Shown here piece after piece: positions 55,737-64,000 of a stretch of 64,000 nt of DNA. The DNA is from Sinomonas cyclohexanicum. GTDB taxonomy: Bacteria > Actinomycetota > Actinomycetes > Actinomycetales > Micrococcaceae. The notes under the pieces are model-generated. The model was given only the letters and a program-made list of their open reading frames with translations, was not told the DNA's origin and searched no databases. The position numbers and the translations under genes are program-made. Position 1 is the first letter of the stretch. Each line of letters starts with the position of its first letter. The stretch is from assembly GCF_020886775.1 (NCBI RefSeq), contig NZ_AP024525.1:1054001-1118000 (forward strand), written 5' to 3'.

Positions 55737-56192
55737 CTACGAGTCCGGATGGTCCGCGCGCCCGCCGTGGGCCTCGCTGGCGGGGTGGGCGCTCTGGCCG
55801 GCGTCATACGCGGCGGCGATCCCAGGTGCCGTGGCCTGGAAGACCGTCCCGCCGCCGGGGACGACCACGTAGGCCAGGAACTCCTGGTCGAACGTGACGA
55901 GGCCGGCGGCGACGGCGTCGAGCTTGGCGCGGACGAGCACGGAGAGCTGCCGCCAGCACTGGCGCGTGGCCTCCTGCCCGGCCTTTGAACCTGGGGCCGT
56001 CCGTGGGGCAGGGAGGACCAGACGGAACTCGCGGGTGAGGGAGTGGAACCTCAGGCACGGCCTCTCGTGATCCGAGGCGAACGAGACGTCACGGGCCCCG
56101 GCCGCCGTGAGCATCGCACGGATCTCCTTCTGGAAGGCGGAGGAGGTGACAGAGGCGCCGTGGACGTAGTTGCTCCTCATGGCCTCAGCCAT
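55737..56192 (-). CDS. Conserved-looking protein of unknown function
   Basis: The frame gives about 151 residues from ATG 56192; GTG 56204 and ATG 56180 are also in frame. The middle (CWRQLSVLVRAKLDAVAAGLVTFDQEFLAYVVVPGGGT) is like a small domain seen in many actinobacterial and phage hypothetical proteins. I know no function. It sits between a flavodoxin and a desaturase gene, all leftward. Confidence 0.6.
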   Translation of the reverse strand: MAEAMRSNYVHGASVTSSAFQKEIRAMLTAAGARDVSFASDHERPCLRFHSLTREFRLVLPAPRTAPGSKAGQEATRQCWRQLSVLVRAKLDAVAAGLVTFDQEFLAYVVVPGGGTVFQATAPGIAAAYDAGQSAHPASEAHGGRADHPDS

Positions 56193-56243
56193 GCGGTTGG
56201 GCACCGCGCTGGAGTGCGGACTGCTCGCGGCATGGGAGGCGGT

Positions 56244-57251
56244 TCACGCGCGGCGGTACTGCGCGGTGATGGGGCACTCGAAGGGATCGCGCGCGGCCAG
56301 TCCTACCCGGTTGAGATACGCGATCACGATCCCGTAGGAGCGCCAGAGGCTCGTCTCGGTGTAGGGGACCTTCAGGTCCCGACAGTGCTCGCGGACGATC
56401 TGCCGCGCCTTGGCGAGGCGGGGCCGGGGCATGCTCGGGAAGAGGTGGTGCTCGATCTGGTAGTTCAGGCCGCCCATGAGCCAGGTGGCCCACCAGCCGC
56501 CCGCGATGTTGCGGGACGTGCGCACCTGCTTGCTGAAGAAGTCAAGCTTCGCGCCGCGGGCGATCACGGGCATGCCCTTGTGGTTCGGGGCGAAGGTCGC
56601 GCCCATGTAGAGGCCGAAGACGGCCAGCTGCACGCCGAGGAACGCGAAGGCCATTCCCACTGGCAGGAGCCAGAACAGCGGAGCGAGGAGGAGCGTGAAG
56701 CGGAGCGCGAGCAGGCCGAGTTCCGCCCAGCGGCCCTTGACCTGGCCACGCGAGAACAGGTGGCGGAAGCTGAGGAAGTGGAGGTTGATGCCCTCGAGGG
56801 TCAGCAGGGGGAAGAACAGCCAGCCCTGTCTGCGCGTGATGAGCCGTCGAAGGCCCTTCGCGGTCGAGGCGTCCTCCTCGATGAAGGAGATCGTGTCCAC
56901 CTCGATGTCCGGATCGCGCCCCACGCGGTTCGGGTTGGCGTGGTGGCGGGAGTGCTTCGAGTCCCACCACGAGTAGCTCATGCCCACCACTGCTGCGAGA
57001 GCGCGGGCGAGCCTGTCGTTCGCTGGCCCGGTGGAGAGGATCTGCCGGTGTGCCGCCTCGTGCGCCACGAAGGCGACCTGGGTGAAGAGGATCCCCAGGC
57101 CTGCGGCGATCAGGAGCTGGAACCAGCTGTGGCCAAGGAGCACGGAGCCCGTCAGGAAGCCGCCGAGGACGAGGACCAGTCCTGTCCCGACGAGAGAGTA
57201 GAACCACGGCGTCCGTCGCAGCAGCCCGTCGTCGCGGACGATCTGGGACAC
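56244..57251 (-). CDS. Membrane fatty-acid desaturase
   Basis: The protein has the three histidine boxes HEAAH, HSRHHANP and NYQIEHHLFPSMPR, with four hydrophobic segments, the pattern of front-end or delta-9-type acyl desaturases that bind a di-iron centre in the membrane. The longest frame with a standard start begins at GTG 57251 (335 residues). However, the in-frame sequence upstream reads PPLTRAYLHVSQIVRD, which looks like the usual N-terminus of this family, yet has no ATG, GTG or TTG. A rare start codon or a small upstream frameshift is therefore likely. A cold-shock gene follows upstream, fitting low-temperature adaptation. Confidence 0.88.
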   Translation of the reverse strand: MSQIVRDDGLLRRTPWFYSLVGTGLVLVLGGFLTGSVLLGHSWFQLLIAAGLGILFTQVAFVAHEAAHRQILSTGPANDRLARALAAVVGMSYSWWDSKHSRHHANPNRVGRDPDIEVDTISFIEEDASTAKGLRRLITRRQGWLFFPLLTLEGINLHFLSFRHLFSRGQVKGRWAELGLLALRFTLLLAPLFWLLPVGMAFAFLGVQLAVFGLYMGATFAPNHKGMPVIARGAKLDFFSKQVRTSRNIAGGWWATWLMGGLNYQIEHHLFPSMPRPRLAKARQIVREHCRDLKVPYTETSLWRSYGIVIAYLNRVGLAARDPFECPITAQYRRA

Positions 57252-57420
57252 GTGGAGGTACGCCCTGGTCAGGGGCGGGAAGGTCTCGGTGCCCGCATGA
57301 GCCTGGCGACGGATCTCGGGGCGGAGGGCGGGGCTGGCAACTGTGGCGATCAGGGCACCTTGGTCTTCGGCGTGGAAGCGTAGTTCGGGGTGGAAACGGC
57401 GTTTTGGGGAGGGGCGAGGC

Positions 57421-57454
57421 CTGCGGGCGGTCGCACTCGGCGACCTGCCCGCAG
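57421..57454 (-). terminator. Terminator hairpin of the cold-shock gene
   Basis: CTGCGGGC-GGTCGC (57421-57434) pairs with GCGACC-T-GCCCGCAG (57440-57454), a 14-bp stem with one bulge. It lies 11 bases after the csp stop on the minus strand. Confidence 0.7.
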
Positions 57455-57464
57455 CGCCACTGCC

Positions 57465-57668
57465 TCAGAGTGCGCGGATGTTCGCGGCCTGCGGGCCCTT
57501 GGGGCCGCGCTCGGCGTCGTACTCGACCTTCTGGCCCTCTTCGAGGGAGCGGTAGCCGCTCGAGGCGATGGCGCTGTAGTGGGCGAAGACATCGGGCGTG
57601 CCGGCATCAGGCGCGATGAACCCGAAGCCCTTCTCGGAGTTGAACCATTTCACGGTGCCAGTGGCCAT
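57465..57668 (-). CDS. Cold-shock protein, CspA family
   Basis: The 67-residue protein is a full cold-shock domain with RNA-binding motifs KGFGFI and DVFAHYSAI and the ending [13 protein letters not shown]. It melts RNA secondary structure as a chaperone. GGAAAAATCACCC before ATG 57668 provides the ribosome site. The long untranslated region upstream is usual for such genes. Confidence 0.96.
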   Translation of the reverse strand: MATGTVKWFNSEKGFGFIAPDAGTPDVFAHYSAIASSGYRSLEEGQKVEYDAERGPKGPQAANIRAL

Positions 57669-57994
57669 GGGTGATTTTTCCTTCTGGTGGTGGTGTGGCC
57701 CGGTCAGCGGGCCTCGTGCCGGGCCGGCGGCGCCGACACGGACAGGTGTGGGTGTGATGCGCGTTCTGTGCCGGGTGGCATGACAGCGCAGGTGAATGAG
57801 CAAACAGGTGAGTGAAAGGTGCGGGAGGCGACGCGCGTGGTGCGGGCGGCCGACGGCCAGGGGCCGTGTTGCCTGTTCCACCACGGATTCTTCTGCCACG
57901 CTATGGCGGAGAGCCTCTGAGGAGAAAACTGCAGATGCGAAGGCTCGTGTGTCAGAGCCCAGCGCGGACCACTTCTGCGTGGTCGGCGTTCGTA
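57669..57994 (-). other. Upstream region of the cold-shock gene
   Basis: This 326-base gap most likely holds the csp promoter and its long 5' leader. I see no convincing second gene; frames here have poor third-position composition. No clear cold-box could be assigned. Confidence 0.5.
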
Positions 57995-58723
57995 TCAGTG
58001 TACACGCTCACGGGCCGCGTCCGTTCGCATCCTGTTCGTGCGCAGGCGGAGCAGGGCGATGCCGACGGCGGCGAACCAGACCCAGAGCAGCGGTCCGTAC
58101 GCGGCATAGAGTGCGGTCGCGGCAAAGCGCAGCGCCTCCGCGGCGAGGCCGAGCGCGCCGGTCGCGATGCCGAGCCAGCCGATCCAGTGGGGGAGCGCGC
58201 CGCGGACCATCGGAATCGAGATCAGGAGGACCCCCAGCGGGGTCAGGATGCCCGCGAGCGTCACCGTGTTGTTCTCGGCGACGAGCGCCTCCGCGGCCGC
58301 AGCGAGGGCCGACCGCGCGCCGTCGTCCGCCGCGGCCGCGTACTGGTCGCTGAGCGTCACGAGCGCGAGGCTCCCGACGCTGCTCGTGGGCACGGCGAGA
58401 AGCGCGATCCACGACCCGGCCCCGACCACGAAGCCCAGGACCGCGAGGCTCGGGTTCGCGGGCAGAAGGACCACGAGGAGGGCGGCGAATACGACGAGCC
58501 CGAAGAGCGACGGCACGAGCCACAGCAGCTGCTGGGCGATGTAGGAGACCTTGTGGTCCGCGATGAAGCGCAGCGTCGCCTCGCCGCCGGAGACGGGCGG
58601 CGCGTCGACGAAGTAGAGGGCGAGGGCCGTGACGCCGAACGCGACGACCAGCAGCGCCGCGATGCCTGCGGTCCGATACAGCGGAACCCACAGGCGAGGA
58701 GCGGGCCAAGCTGGCGTCGTCAT
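57995..58723 (-). CDS. Integral membrane protein, DUF4386-like
   Basis: The 242-residue protein has about six hydrophobic segments, starting with [22 protein letters not shown] and ending with [15 protein letters not shown]. Between helices 2 and 3 lies a short extracellular Asp/Ala-rich stretch. The pattern resembles DUF4386 membrane proteins without known function. ATG 58723 precedes the family-like start; the longer frame is not conserved. Confidence 0.65.
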   Translation of the reverse strand: MTTPAWPAPRLWVPLYRTAGIAALLVVAFGVTALALYFVDAPPVSGGEATLRFIADHKVSYIAQQLLWLVPSLFGLVVFAALLVVLLPANPSLAVLGFVVGAGSWIALLAVPTSSVGSLALVTLSDQYAAAADDGARSALAAAAEALVAENNTVTLAGILTPLGVLLISIPMVRGALPHWIGWLGIATGALGLAAEALRFAATALYAAYGPLLWVWFAAVGIALLRLRTNRMRTDAARERVH

Positions 58724-58830
58724 GCTTCCGAGGCTACCAAGGGAGCCAGGGCTGAACCCGGGGCCAAGGACCCGAGACGGGGCACGCGACCGGGCAGACA
58801 CTGGGGATGAGCTGCGGATGAGGGATACAG

Positions 58831-60078
58831 ATGACGGGTGCCCCAGATCTCGGCCGGCCGGGTGCCGGCGCGGGCAGCCCGCGCGTCGTCTACCTCGATG
58901 TCCTGAGGGTCCTGATCGTCGGAATGGTGATCGTGCACCACGCGGCGCAGCCCTATGGCCCCACCGGTGGTTTCTGGCCTGTGCGGGACACCGCGCAGAG
59001 TGACTGGTTCCGCCCGTTCTACACGGTCAACGCTGCAGTCGGCCTCGGGCTCCTGTTCCTCATCGCGGGCTTCTTCACACTGCGCTCCCTCGACCGCAAG
59101 GGCCCGCGGCGCTTTCTCCGGGAGCGGTGGACGCGGATCGGCGTCCCGCTGGTGTTCTTCATCGTGGCCGTGAACATCCCCGTGATCTACCTGGTCTCGG
59201 ACCGACCGGACCTCGGGGCCTTCTTCGCATCGCTCTACGGTGGGAGCTGGCAGGCGGCCTACCTGCACCTGTGGTTCCTCGGCCACCTCCTGCTGTACTC
59301 GCTCGTGTACGTGCTGGTCTCCCTGCTCGCTGCCCGACGGGCGGGCGGTCGCGGGGTGCCTGACCGTCCTCCCGGCCGGATCGCCCGTAGGCTCGCCCGG
59401 CCGCCCGGCCACGGCGCGATCCTCGCGTTTGTGGCGATGCTCGTGGTTGTCACGTGGGTGATCCGCTGGTGGTACCCCGTGGATGCCTGGGTGGCGCTGT
59501 TCTTCGTGATGCCGGGAGAGCCTGCCAACATGGCGCAGTACGTGAGCTTGTTCATCCTCGGGACCCTCGCCTACCGCAACGCGTGGTTCCAGCGGATTCC
59601 CCGGCAGACCGGCGTCGTCTGGCTCGTGGTGGGGTTCCTGGCCGCGGCGGCCATCTATTCCTTCCAGTCGCTCGGACTCTGGGACGCCCTGACGGCGACG
59701 GGCGGGGTCGACTGGCGCTCGGCCGTGCGCGTCACGCTCGAGATCCTGGTCTGCGCGGGGCTCTCGGTGGGCCTCGTCGTGGTCCTGCGTGACGCCTTCA
59801 ACCGGGAAGGCCAGCTCATCGGCGCGATGGCGAACGCCAGCTACGCCGCCTACATCCTCCACGTGTTCATCGTCGTGGCGCTGCAGGCGGCCATCCTGCA
59901 GCTTGCGTGGCCGGCCGGGGCCAAATTCACCGCAGTGGCCGTGCTCGGGCTCGTGCTCTGCTTCGGCGCCGCCCATCTCTCGGGCAAGGTTCCGGGCCTG
60001 CGCCTGCTGCTCGGCACCACACCGAGCCGGGCCGGGCCTTCCGCCTCTGACCTCGGTCACACCTCGGGCCTAGCCTGA
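58831..60078 (+). CDS. Acyltransferase family 3 membrane protein
   Basis: The 415-residue protein has about ten transmembrane helices and an N-terminal motif YLDVLRVLIVGMVIVHHAAQPYG with the catalytic-type histidine pair, plus RPFYTVNAAVGLGLLFLIAGFF and LHLWFLGHLLLYSLVY. Acyltransferase-3 proteins (OpgC/OafA-like) O-acylate glycans or lipids at the membrane. The target is unknown. GAGGGA precedes the ATG. The next gene follows after 37 bases. Confidence 0.85.
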   Translation: MTGAPDLGRPGAGAGSPRVVYLDVLRVLIVGMVIVHHAAQPYGPTGGFWPVRDTAQSDWFRPFYTVNAAVGLGLLFLIAGFFTLRSLDRKGPRRFLRERWTRIGVPLVFFIVAVNIPVIYLVSDRPDLGAFFASLYGGSWQAAYLHLWFLGHLLLYSLVYVLVSLLAARRAGGRGVPDRPPGRIARRLARPPGHGAILAFVAMLVVVTWVIRWWYPVDAWVALFFVMPGEPANMAQYVSLFILGTLAYRNAWFQRIPRQTGVVWLVVGFLAAAAIYSFQSLGLWDALTATGGVDWRSAVRVTLEILVCAGLSVGLVVVLRDAFNREGQLIGAMANASYAAYILHVFIVVALQAAILQLAWPAGAKFTAVAVLGLVLCFGAAHLSGKVPGLRLLLGTTPSRAGPSASDLGHTSGLA

Positions 60079-60115
60079 AAGCCAGGCAGGGACCCTCTTC
60101 AAGGAAGTGGTTGTC

Positions 60116-60616
60116 ATGAACCCGATCGTCCAGATGGTGGTGTTCTTCATCTTCGCGGTCCCGGCCTTCGTGGGCAGCGTGCTCGCCGCGTGGTTCATGT
60201 GGGCCCGATACGTGGGTCGCATCGGCACGGGCCTCACGATGCTGGTGGGCGGGGCGGCCGTGAACGCGTCGTTCCTGATCTCCGGCGCTACCTATGCGGA
60301 CTTCGCCGACGACGCCAAGTTCGCCTGGGTCACCAACGCGTGGCGCGCCGTCGTGGGGCCGAACCCCGCCCTCTACATCGGCCTGCTCATCGCGTTCGAG
60401 GCTGTGGTGGGCATCCTGATCCTCTCGGGCGGCTGGCCGACCCGGGTCGGTCTGATCGCCGCGATCGCGTTCCACGTGGGGCTGGGGCTGTTCTTCACGA
60501 CGTTCCTCACGTACTACGCCGCGATCATGATCGTGGGCATGGGGCTGCTGCTGTGGGCCGAGCTCCGGCCCGAGCACGCCGCGTCGGCCCGCCGGCTCAC
60601 GCACCGGATCGCGTAG
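60116..60616 (+). CDS. Small four-helix membrane protein
   Basis: The 166-residue protein has four hydrophobic segments and no recognised family motif. ATG 60116 follows AAGGAAG; GTG 60107 would add three residues. It stands between the acyltransferase gene and another small membrane protein gene, in the same direction, and may be cotranscribed. Confidence 0.65.
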   Translation: MNPIVQMVVFFIFAVPAFVGSVLAAWFMWARYVGRIGTGLTMLVGGAAVNASFLISGATYADFADDAKFAWVTNAWRAVVGPNPALYIGLLIAFEAVVGILILSGGWPTRVGLIAAIAFHVGLGLFFTTFLTYYAAIMIVGMGLLLWAELRPEHAASARRLTHRIA

Positions 60617-60625
60617 GCCCGCGGG

Positions 60626-61084
60626 ATGGACCTTCCGGTTCGGCGCGGCCTCGGCCACGCGTACGCCGCGTCGGCGGTCGCGGTCGTCGGCGTGGTCCTC
60701 GCCTCGGCGCTGGGGATGGCCGGGGTCACGCTGGGACTCGCGCGGCGCTCCCTGGTCGCCCTGCTCCTGTGGCCTGGGGCGCCCACCCCCGCGCGGTCGG
60801 CGGCATCCTGGCCGCGATCGGGCTGCTGGCCTACGCCGGGCCTCCTTCTTGTTTCCGCGCTCGGAGGGGTCGTCTTCGCGGCCGCCGCGGCCCTCGATAA
60901 CGCCGCAGGTGGCCTCGCCACCGAGTGGACGGTGATCATCATCCACTTGGTGATCAGTGCTGCGAGCCTTGCGGTCCTCGTGTGGTACCTCGCGGCGGTC
61001 CCGTCCGCACGACGGCGTGTTGCTGGCGCGCGCGAGCCGGGAACCCGCCGTCGTGCGAGTGGACGCGTGCCTAGGGGCGCCTGA
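60626..61084 (+). pseudogene. Membrane protein gene with a compensated double frameshift
   Basis: The continuous 152-residue frame is hydrophobic at both ends but its middle (LWPGAPTPARSAASWPRSGCWPTPG) is not. From about 60781 to 60838 the frame shifted by one base instead reads PRAVGGILAAIGLLAYAG, a good transmembrane helix with all-GC third positions. The most likely ancestral protein used that frame there, then returned to the first (LLLVSALGGVVFAAAA). So a one-base loss near 60770-60781 and a compensating change near 60838 have altered the middle. It may still be expressed, or these may be sequencing errors. Two inverted 12-mer copies lie in its tail. Confidence 0.6.
61006..61057. repeat. 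Inverted pair of the dispersed 12-mer
   Basis: CGCACGACGGCG (61006-61017) and CGCCGTCGTGCG (61046-61057) face each other across 28 bases, forming a possible 12-bp stem between the frameshifted membrane gene and the convergent CYTH-CHAD gene. It could act as a shared terminator. Confidence 0.7.
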
Positions 61085-62606
61085 GGAGTGTGGGGCGGAG
61101 CTCGGTCCAGTCGCGGGAGAACTGGGCCCGCGCCTCGGAGGCCCGCTGCTGTTCGAGAGCGTGGAGACGGCCGAAGCTGAACGCGTTGGCGCCCTCCGCC
61201 TGCGCCTGGACGGCGAGTTCGCGTAACACGCCTCGGCTCACGACGCTGTCCTGGAGGATTCCGAGCGTCTCCTGGATCTGCTCGGCCGCCCTGGCCAGCT
61301 TCGTGGCCCGCTTGCCCAGGACCGGCGCCGCCGCTTCGGCTCCGTACCGCAGGCGCTTGGCGCTCTTCCGCACCTCGTGGAGTGCGGCGTCGAACGCGGC
61401 CTCGTCCGAATCGGCGGCGTCCTCCGCCTCCTCAGCAGCACTGACAGCGTTCACAAGCCGTCCGATGTCCCTGGCAACGAGCCGGGCCGCGGCCTTGTGC
61501 GCCTTCTTCGCGGCGAGCTGCGTCAGCGGAGGATCGGCGAGGAACGCGTCGAGCGCGTCGAGCAGGCGGAAGTACCGTTGGCTGGACATCGCCTCGAGCC
61601 CCGCGGCGTGCGCCTCCCGGTACTGGCTGGCGGACGATTCAGCGATCCGCAGCACCACCGGGCCCATGAGCAGATCGGCGGGCTCGGCCGCGGAGAGGGC
61701 CTTCAGCCGATCACGCATGACCTCGATGTCGCGTGCGCGGCCGACCTCTCCGGCCAGCCATTGCAGCTCCTGCCGAAGGCGGTTGGCAGTATCGGCGTCG
61801 GTGAGCTTCCTGTACGTCGCCAAGGCGGACCGCATGCGGCGGGCGCTAACGCGCAGTTGATGCACCGAGTCTGGCGCGTCTTCCCTCACCGCCGGGTCGA
61901 CGGCCTTGAGGGTGTCCACATGGTTCTGAACGTACGCGAGGAGGACCTTCCCCGCGGGCCCCTTGCGTTTGGGCCGCTTCAACGGCTTCTTCGTGGTGGG
62001 GTGCGCCGGGCCGAGGGCACGGGCCAGCTTCGACTGCACCTCCGCGCGGTTCACACCGACGGCAGCCAGGAGGTCGTCGGCCGCCGTGAGGATGTCCTCA
62101 GAGCCCCTGAGCAGCTCGATCTCCCATTCGCGCCAGAACTGCAGCAGGCCCTCGCCGATCGGTGCCTCTGATTCGACGCGGTCGTCGCAGAACTCCGCCA
62201 GCACCACGTTGTCTGTGCCGAGCAGGGGGGTGGCGGTGCGCCGGGTCCTGAGCTGGGCGATGGGGAGGAGGTCCTTGTCCCGGACGTGGACGCGCACCAG
62301 GGCGCGGAGCCGTTCCGGCACGGCGCCTCCGTCCGGGCCCAGAGGCTCCCTGATCTCACGGCGGGCGCTCGGGCCCGCGGGGAGCTTCAGATGCCACCCG
62401 GCATCCGGGCCTCCCCTGCGTCGCCGCAGGGTAATCCCGTGGCCGGCCAGCGTGAAGTCATCCGTGTCGAAGTACACCGCCTCCAGATCAAGGCTCACGG
62501 GCGGCCCCGTCCGCTCCACGTGCGGCAGGTCGGTCAGGGGCGGGACCGAGGTGTCCTGGCCGACGGTGTACTTCCGCTCCACCTCGACGGTGCTCAGAGC
62601 AGCCAT
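61071..62606 (-). CDS. CYTH-CHAD domain protein
   Basis: The 511-residue protein has an N-terminal CYTH triphosphate-tunnel domain with the metal motif VEVERKY (ExExK) and paired RRRR and Lys/Arg strands, and a C-terminal CHAD domain of two helical halves (HQLRVSARRMRSAL, HEVRKSAKRLRYGAE) with conserved basic residues. CYTH domains hydrolyse triphosphates, and CHAD domains bind polyphosphate granules, so a polyphosphate-linked triphosphatase is likely. ATG 62606 matches the family start. Its end overlaps the convergent gene by 14 bases. Confidence 0.9.
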   Translation of the reverse strand: MAALSTVEVERKYTVGQDTSVPPLTDLPHVERTGPPVSLDLEAVYFDTDDFTLAGHGITLRRRRGGPDAGWHLKLPAGPSARREIREPLGPDGGAVPERLRALVRVHVRDKDLLPIAQLRTRRTATPLLGTDNVVLAEFCDDRVESEAPIGEGLLQFWREWEIELLRGSEDILTAADDLLAAVGVNRAEVQSKLARALGPAHPTTKKPLKRPKRKGPAGKVLLAYVQNHVDTLKAVDPAVREDAPDSVHQLRVSARRMRSALATYRKLTDADTANRLRQELQWLAGEVGRARDIEVMRDRLKALSAAEPADLLMGPVVLRIAESSASQYREAHAAGLEAMSSQRYFRLLDALDAFLADPPLTQLAAKKAHKAAARLVARDIGRLVNAVSAAEEAEDAADSDEAAFDAALHEVRKSAKRLRYGAEAAAPVLGKRATKLARAAEQIQETLGILQDSVVSRGVLRELAVQAQAEGANAFSFGRLHALEQQRASEARAQFSRDWTELRPTLLRRP

Positions 62607-62673
62607 GGCTCCACTGTACGGACCCCTCCGCACGCAGGGCATCGGGCGAAGGACCCTCGTTCTGGCGCCGTCC

Positions 62674-63042
62674 CTACTCGTCCCCCGCCAGATGCAGCGA
62701 GGCGGCCTGGAGGATCGCTTCGACGTCGGCGTCCGGGTCGTCCGCCCGGTAGGAGTCGGCGACCGACTTGAACCCGATCGCCATCCCGAGCACCAGCCGC
62801 GTGTAGCTGGGGGCGAGCGCCTCGATGACCTTGCGGATCACCTCGGGGAGGATCTCGCGGAGTGCCTCGGCCTGGTTGGCGGAGCCGCCGGAGAAGGTGA
62901 CTGATACGTCGTCGTCCACCCGGGCGAGGGTCTTGAGTGACTCCTTGAACATCTCGGTCGCTGCAGGGTCGTCGGGCTCCCACGTGAGGGCCGCGGTCAG
63001 GATGCCGATGCCCCGCTGGATCATCTCCGTGTCATCGCTCAT
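62674..63042 (-). CDS. Unknown small protein
   Basis: The 122-residue protein from ATG 63042 (GGAG just upstream) is acidic and mostly helical, with no transmembrane segment. It ends with an Asp/Glu-rich helix. I recognise no family. It stands alone on the minus strand, upstream of the CYTH-CHAD gene. Confidence 0.6.
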   Translation of the reverse strand: MSDDTEMIQRGIGILTAALTWEPDDPAATEMFKESLKTLARVDDDVSVTFSGGSANQAEALREILPEVIRKVIEALAPSYTRLVLGMAIGFKSVADSYRADDPDADVEAILQAASLHLAGDE

Positions 63043-63247
63043 GACTCCATCGTGCACCGGGTCCGCTCAGTGCGCTCCGATCTCCTCCGGTGCGCACGAC
63101 GGCGCCCCTCGCCTCGCGCCCGAGCGCGGGCTCGCCGTCGCGTTGGCGGCCTTGGCCAGTGGAAAGCTATGGTGAGGGTCGGCGCCGCACTCGCGTCAAT
63201 GGGGACGCCCCTTCGCGGGGCATGGGGGAAGGGGGGGTGCCACTGCC

Positions 63248-64000
63248 ATGAGCAGGGCATCGAAGATCTGGATCATCGTGGGAAGCATCGTCGTGGGCCT
63301 CATCCTGCTCGGTGTGATCCCCGTCGTCGTGTCGGTCATTGCCGCGGTCGGCTTCGTCATCGGACTCGTCTGGCTATTCCGCCGCTCCAAGTACGTCCGC
63401 CGCGGTCCGGCCGTCGCACTGGTGGCGGGATCGCTCGTGGTGTTCGGCATGAGCACGGCCGTCGCCGGGAGCCGGTCCGCACCCACAGCGCCGACAACCC
63501 CGGCGAACTTCGCCGGATCAGGCGGGACGCTGACGCCGAGTCCGACGCCGACCGCTTCCGCGTGCGCGACGCCCACACCGACGGTCACCGTCACCGCGAC
63601 CGCAGTGTCCACCGCGTCGACGACTGCGTTGGCCTCGCCGAGCTCGACGCCGAGCTCGACCTTCTCGTCGGCGAGGCCTTCCGCGTCGTGGTCATCGTGC
63701 CCGACGTCCACATCGACCGTGTTCGTCGCGGCGCACCACGAGAACGACGTCTGCATCATCGACGCCGAACGCTACGCCGCGGCCGGTGTGGACCTGGTCT
63801 GCACCAAAGACGCCGCCGGCAGTCTCGTGTGGACCGACAAGGCGACCGCGGACAAGCGCGCAGCCGACGCCAAGGCGGCCCAGGACGCCGAAGCCGCGCG
63901 CCTTGCCGAACAGCAGCGACAGGCGGAGGCTGCACGCCAGCAGCAGGCGCAGCAGCCTGCGCCGGCACCTGTCGCCCCCGCGCCTGCAGCTCCGGCGCCG
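63248..64000 (+). CDS. Membrane-anchored Ser/Thr/Pro-rich exported protein (truncated by window edge)
   Basis: From ATG 63248 the frame is open to the end of the window (251 residues seen). It begins with two hydrophobic helices (WIIVGSIVVGLILLGVIPVV and PAVALVAGSLVVFGMSTAVAG), then a long Thr/Ser/Pro-rich stretch with a few cysteines, then a helical Ala/Gln/Lys-rich part and Pro/Ala repeats. This is the layout of actinobacterial surface proteins that often carry a calcium-binding or cell-wall domain at the C-terminus, not visible here. It is not a recognisable enzyme. Confidence 0.65.
   Translation, partial: MSRASKIWIIVGSIVVGLILLGVIPVVVSVIAAVGFVIGLVWLFRRSKYVRRGPAVALVAGSLVVFGMSTAVAGSRSAPTAPTTPANFAGSGGTLTPSPTPTASACATPTPTVTVTATAVSTASTTALASPSSTPSSTFSSARPSASWSSCPTSTSTVFVAAHHENDVCIIDAERYAAAGVDLVCTKDAAGSLVWTDKATADKRAADAKAAQDAEAARLAEQQRQAEAARQQQAQQPAPAPVAPAPAAPAP

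Noticed and set aside
63196-63759. Val/Asp/Gly-rich frame antisense to the last gene
   Set aside because: It is the complement of a Ser/Thr-rich stretch; the rightward frame has membrane segments, a plausible start and stays open to the window end.

Overview
The window is a high-GC actinobacterial chromosome segment, most likely from the Micrococcaceae (Arthrobacter/Sinomonas group). This is inferred from GC-rich third codon positions throughout, an arsenate reductase of the mycothiol-linked actinobacterial type, a dimethylglycine oxidase of exactly the Arthrobacter globiformis length and layout, and a DasR-type GlcNAc regulon. No rRNA, tRNA, CRISPR array or prophage was recognised.

Layout. 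0-6 kb: an arsenic-resistance island (ArsO-like flavoprotein, ArsR, two-domain ArsA, ArsC, an aquaporin channel and an ArsR-ArsC fusion) with two palindromic control regions and no ArsB/Acr3 pump. 6-17.5 kb: a glycine-betaine catabolic and one-carbon cassette: IclR regulator, Rieske betaine demethylase (GbcA) and its reductase (GbcB), formyl-THF deformylase (PurU), dimethylglycine oxidase, a FchA-type cyclohydrolase, a FolD lacking its cyclohydrolase lysine, and an MFS transporter. Demethylation of betaine and dimethylglycine yields C1 units, which the folate enzymes would oxidise to formyl-THF and formate. Two promoters in this cassette share a 25-bp motif.

17.5-27.7 kb: an IclR regulator, a flavin split-barrel protein, an RclA-like disulfide reductase, a complete urease operon (ureA, a ureB-ureC fusion, ureE, F, G, D), then an intact IS1380-type element with 5-bp target duplication. 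27.7-40 kb: small envelope and unknown proteins, a winged-helix/X25 fusion, a secreted HNH nuclease, and a defence-like neighbourhood (AlkD-like repair protein, CHAT protease fused to a WD40 propeller, McrC and an EVE-type McrB).

40-51 kb: stress and redox enzymes, an ABC exporter with its regulator and palindromic operator, a probable adenine deaminase, and the GlcNAc operons (CutC, NagB, EIIC; EIIB, EIIA; DasR-type GntR). 51-64 kb: housekeeping and redox enzymes, two flavodoxin-type paralogues flanking a zinc alcohol dehydrogenase, a fatty-acid desaturase, a cold-shock protein, membrane proteins (one with a compensated double frameshift), a CYTH-CHAD protein and a truncated membrane-anchored protein at the right edge.

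The strongest unexplained signal is a 12-mer, CGCACGACGGCG, found in 16 exact copies on both strands between 19.6 and 63.1 kb and never in the first 19 kb. It often lies in protein linkers, N-terminal extensions or insertions, and once inside a 50-bp stem-loop that sits in a 21-residue insertion of urease alpha. It looks like a dispersed short palindromic element that tolerates insertion into genes.
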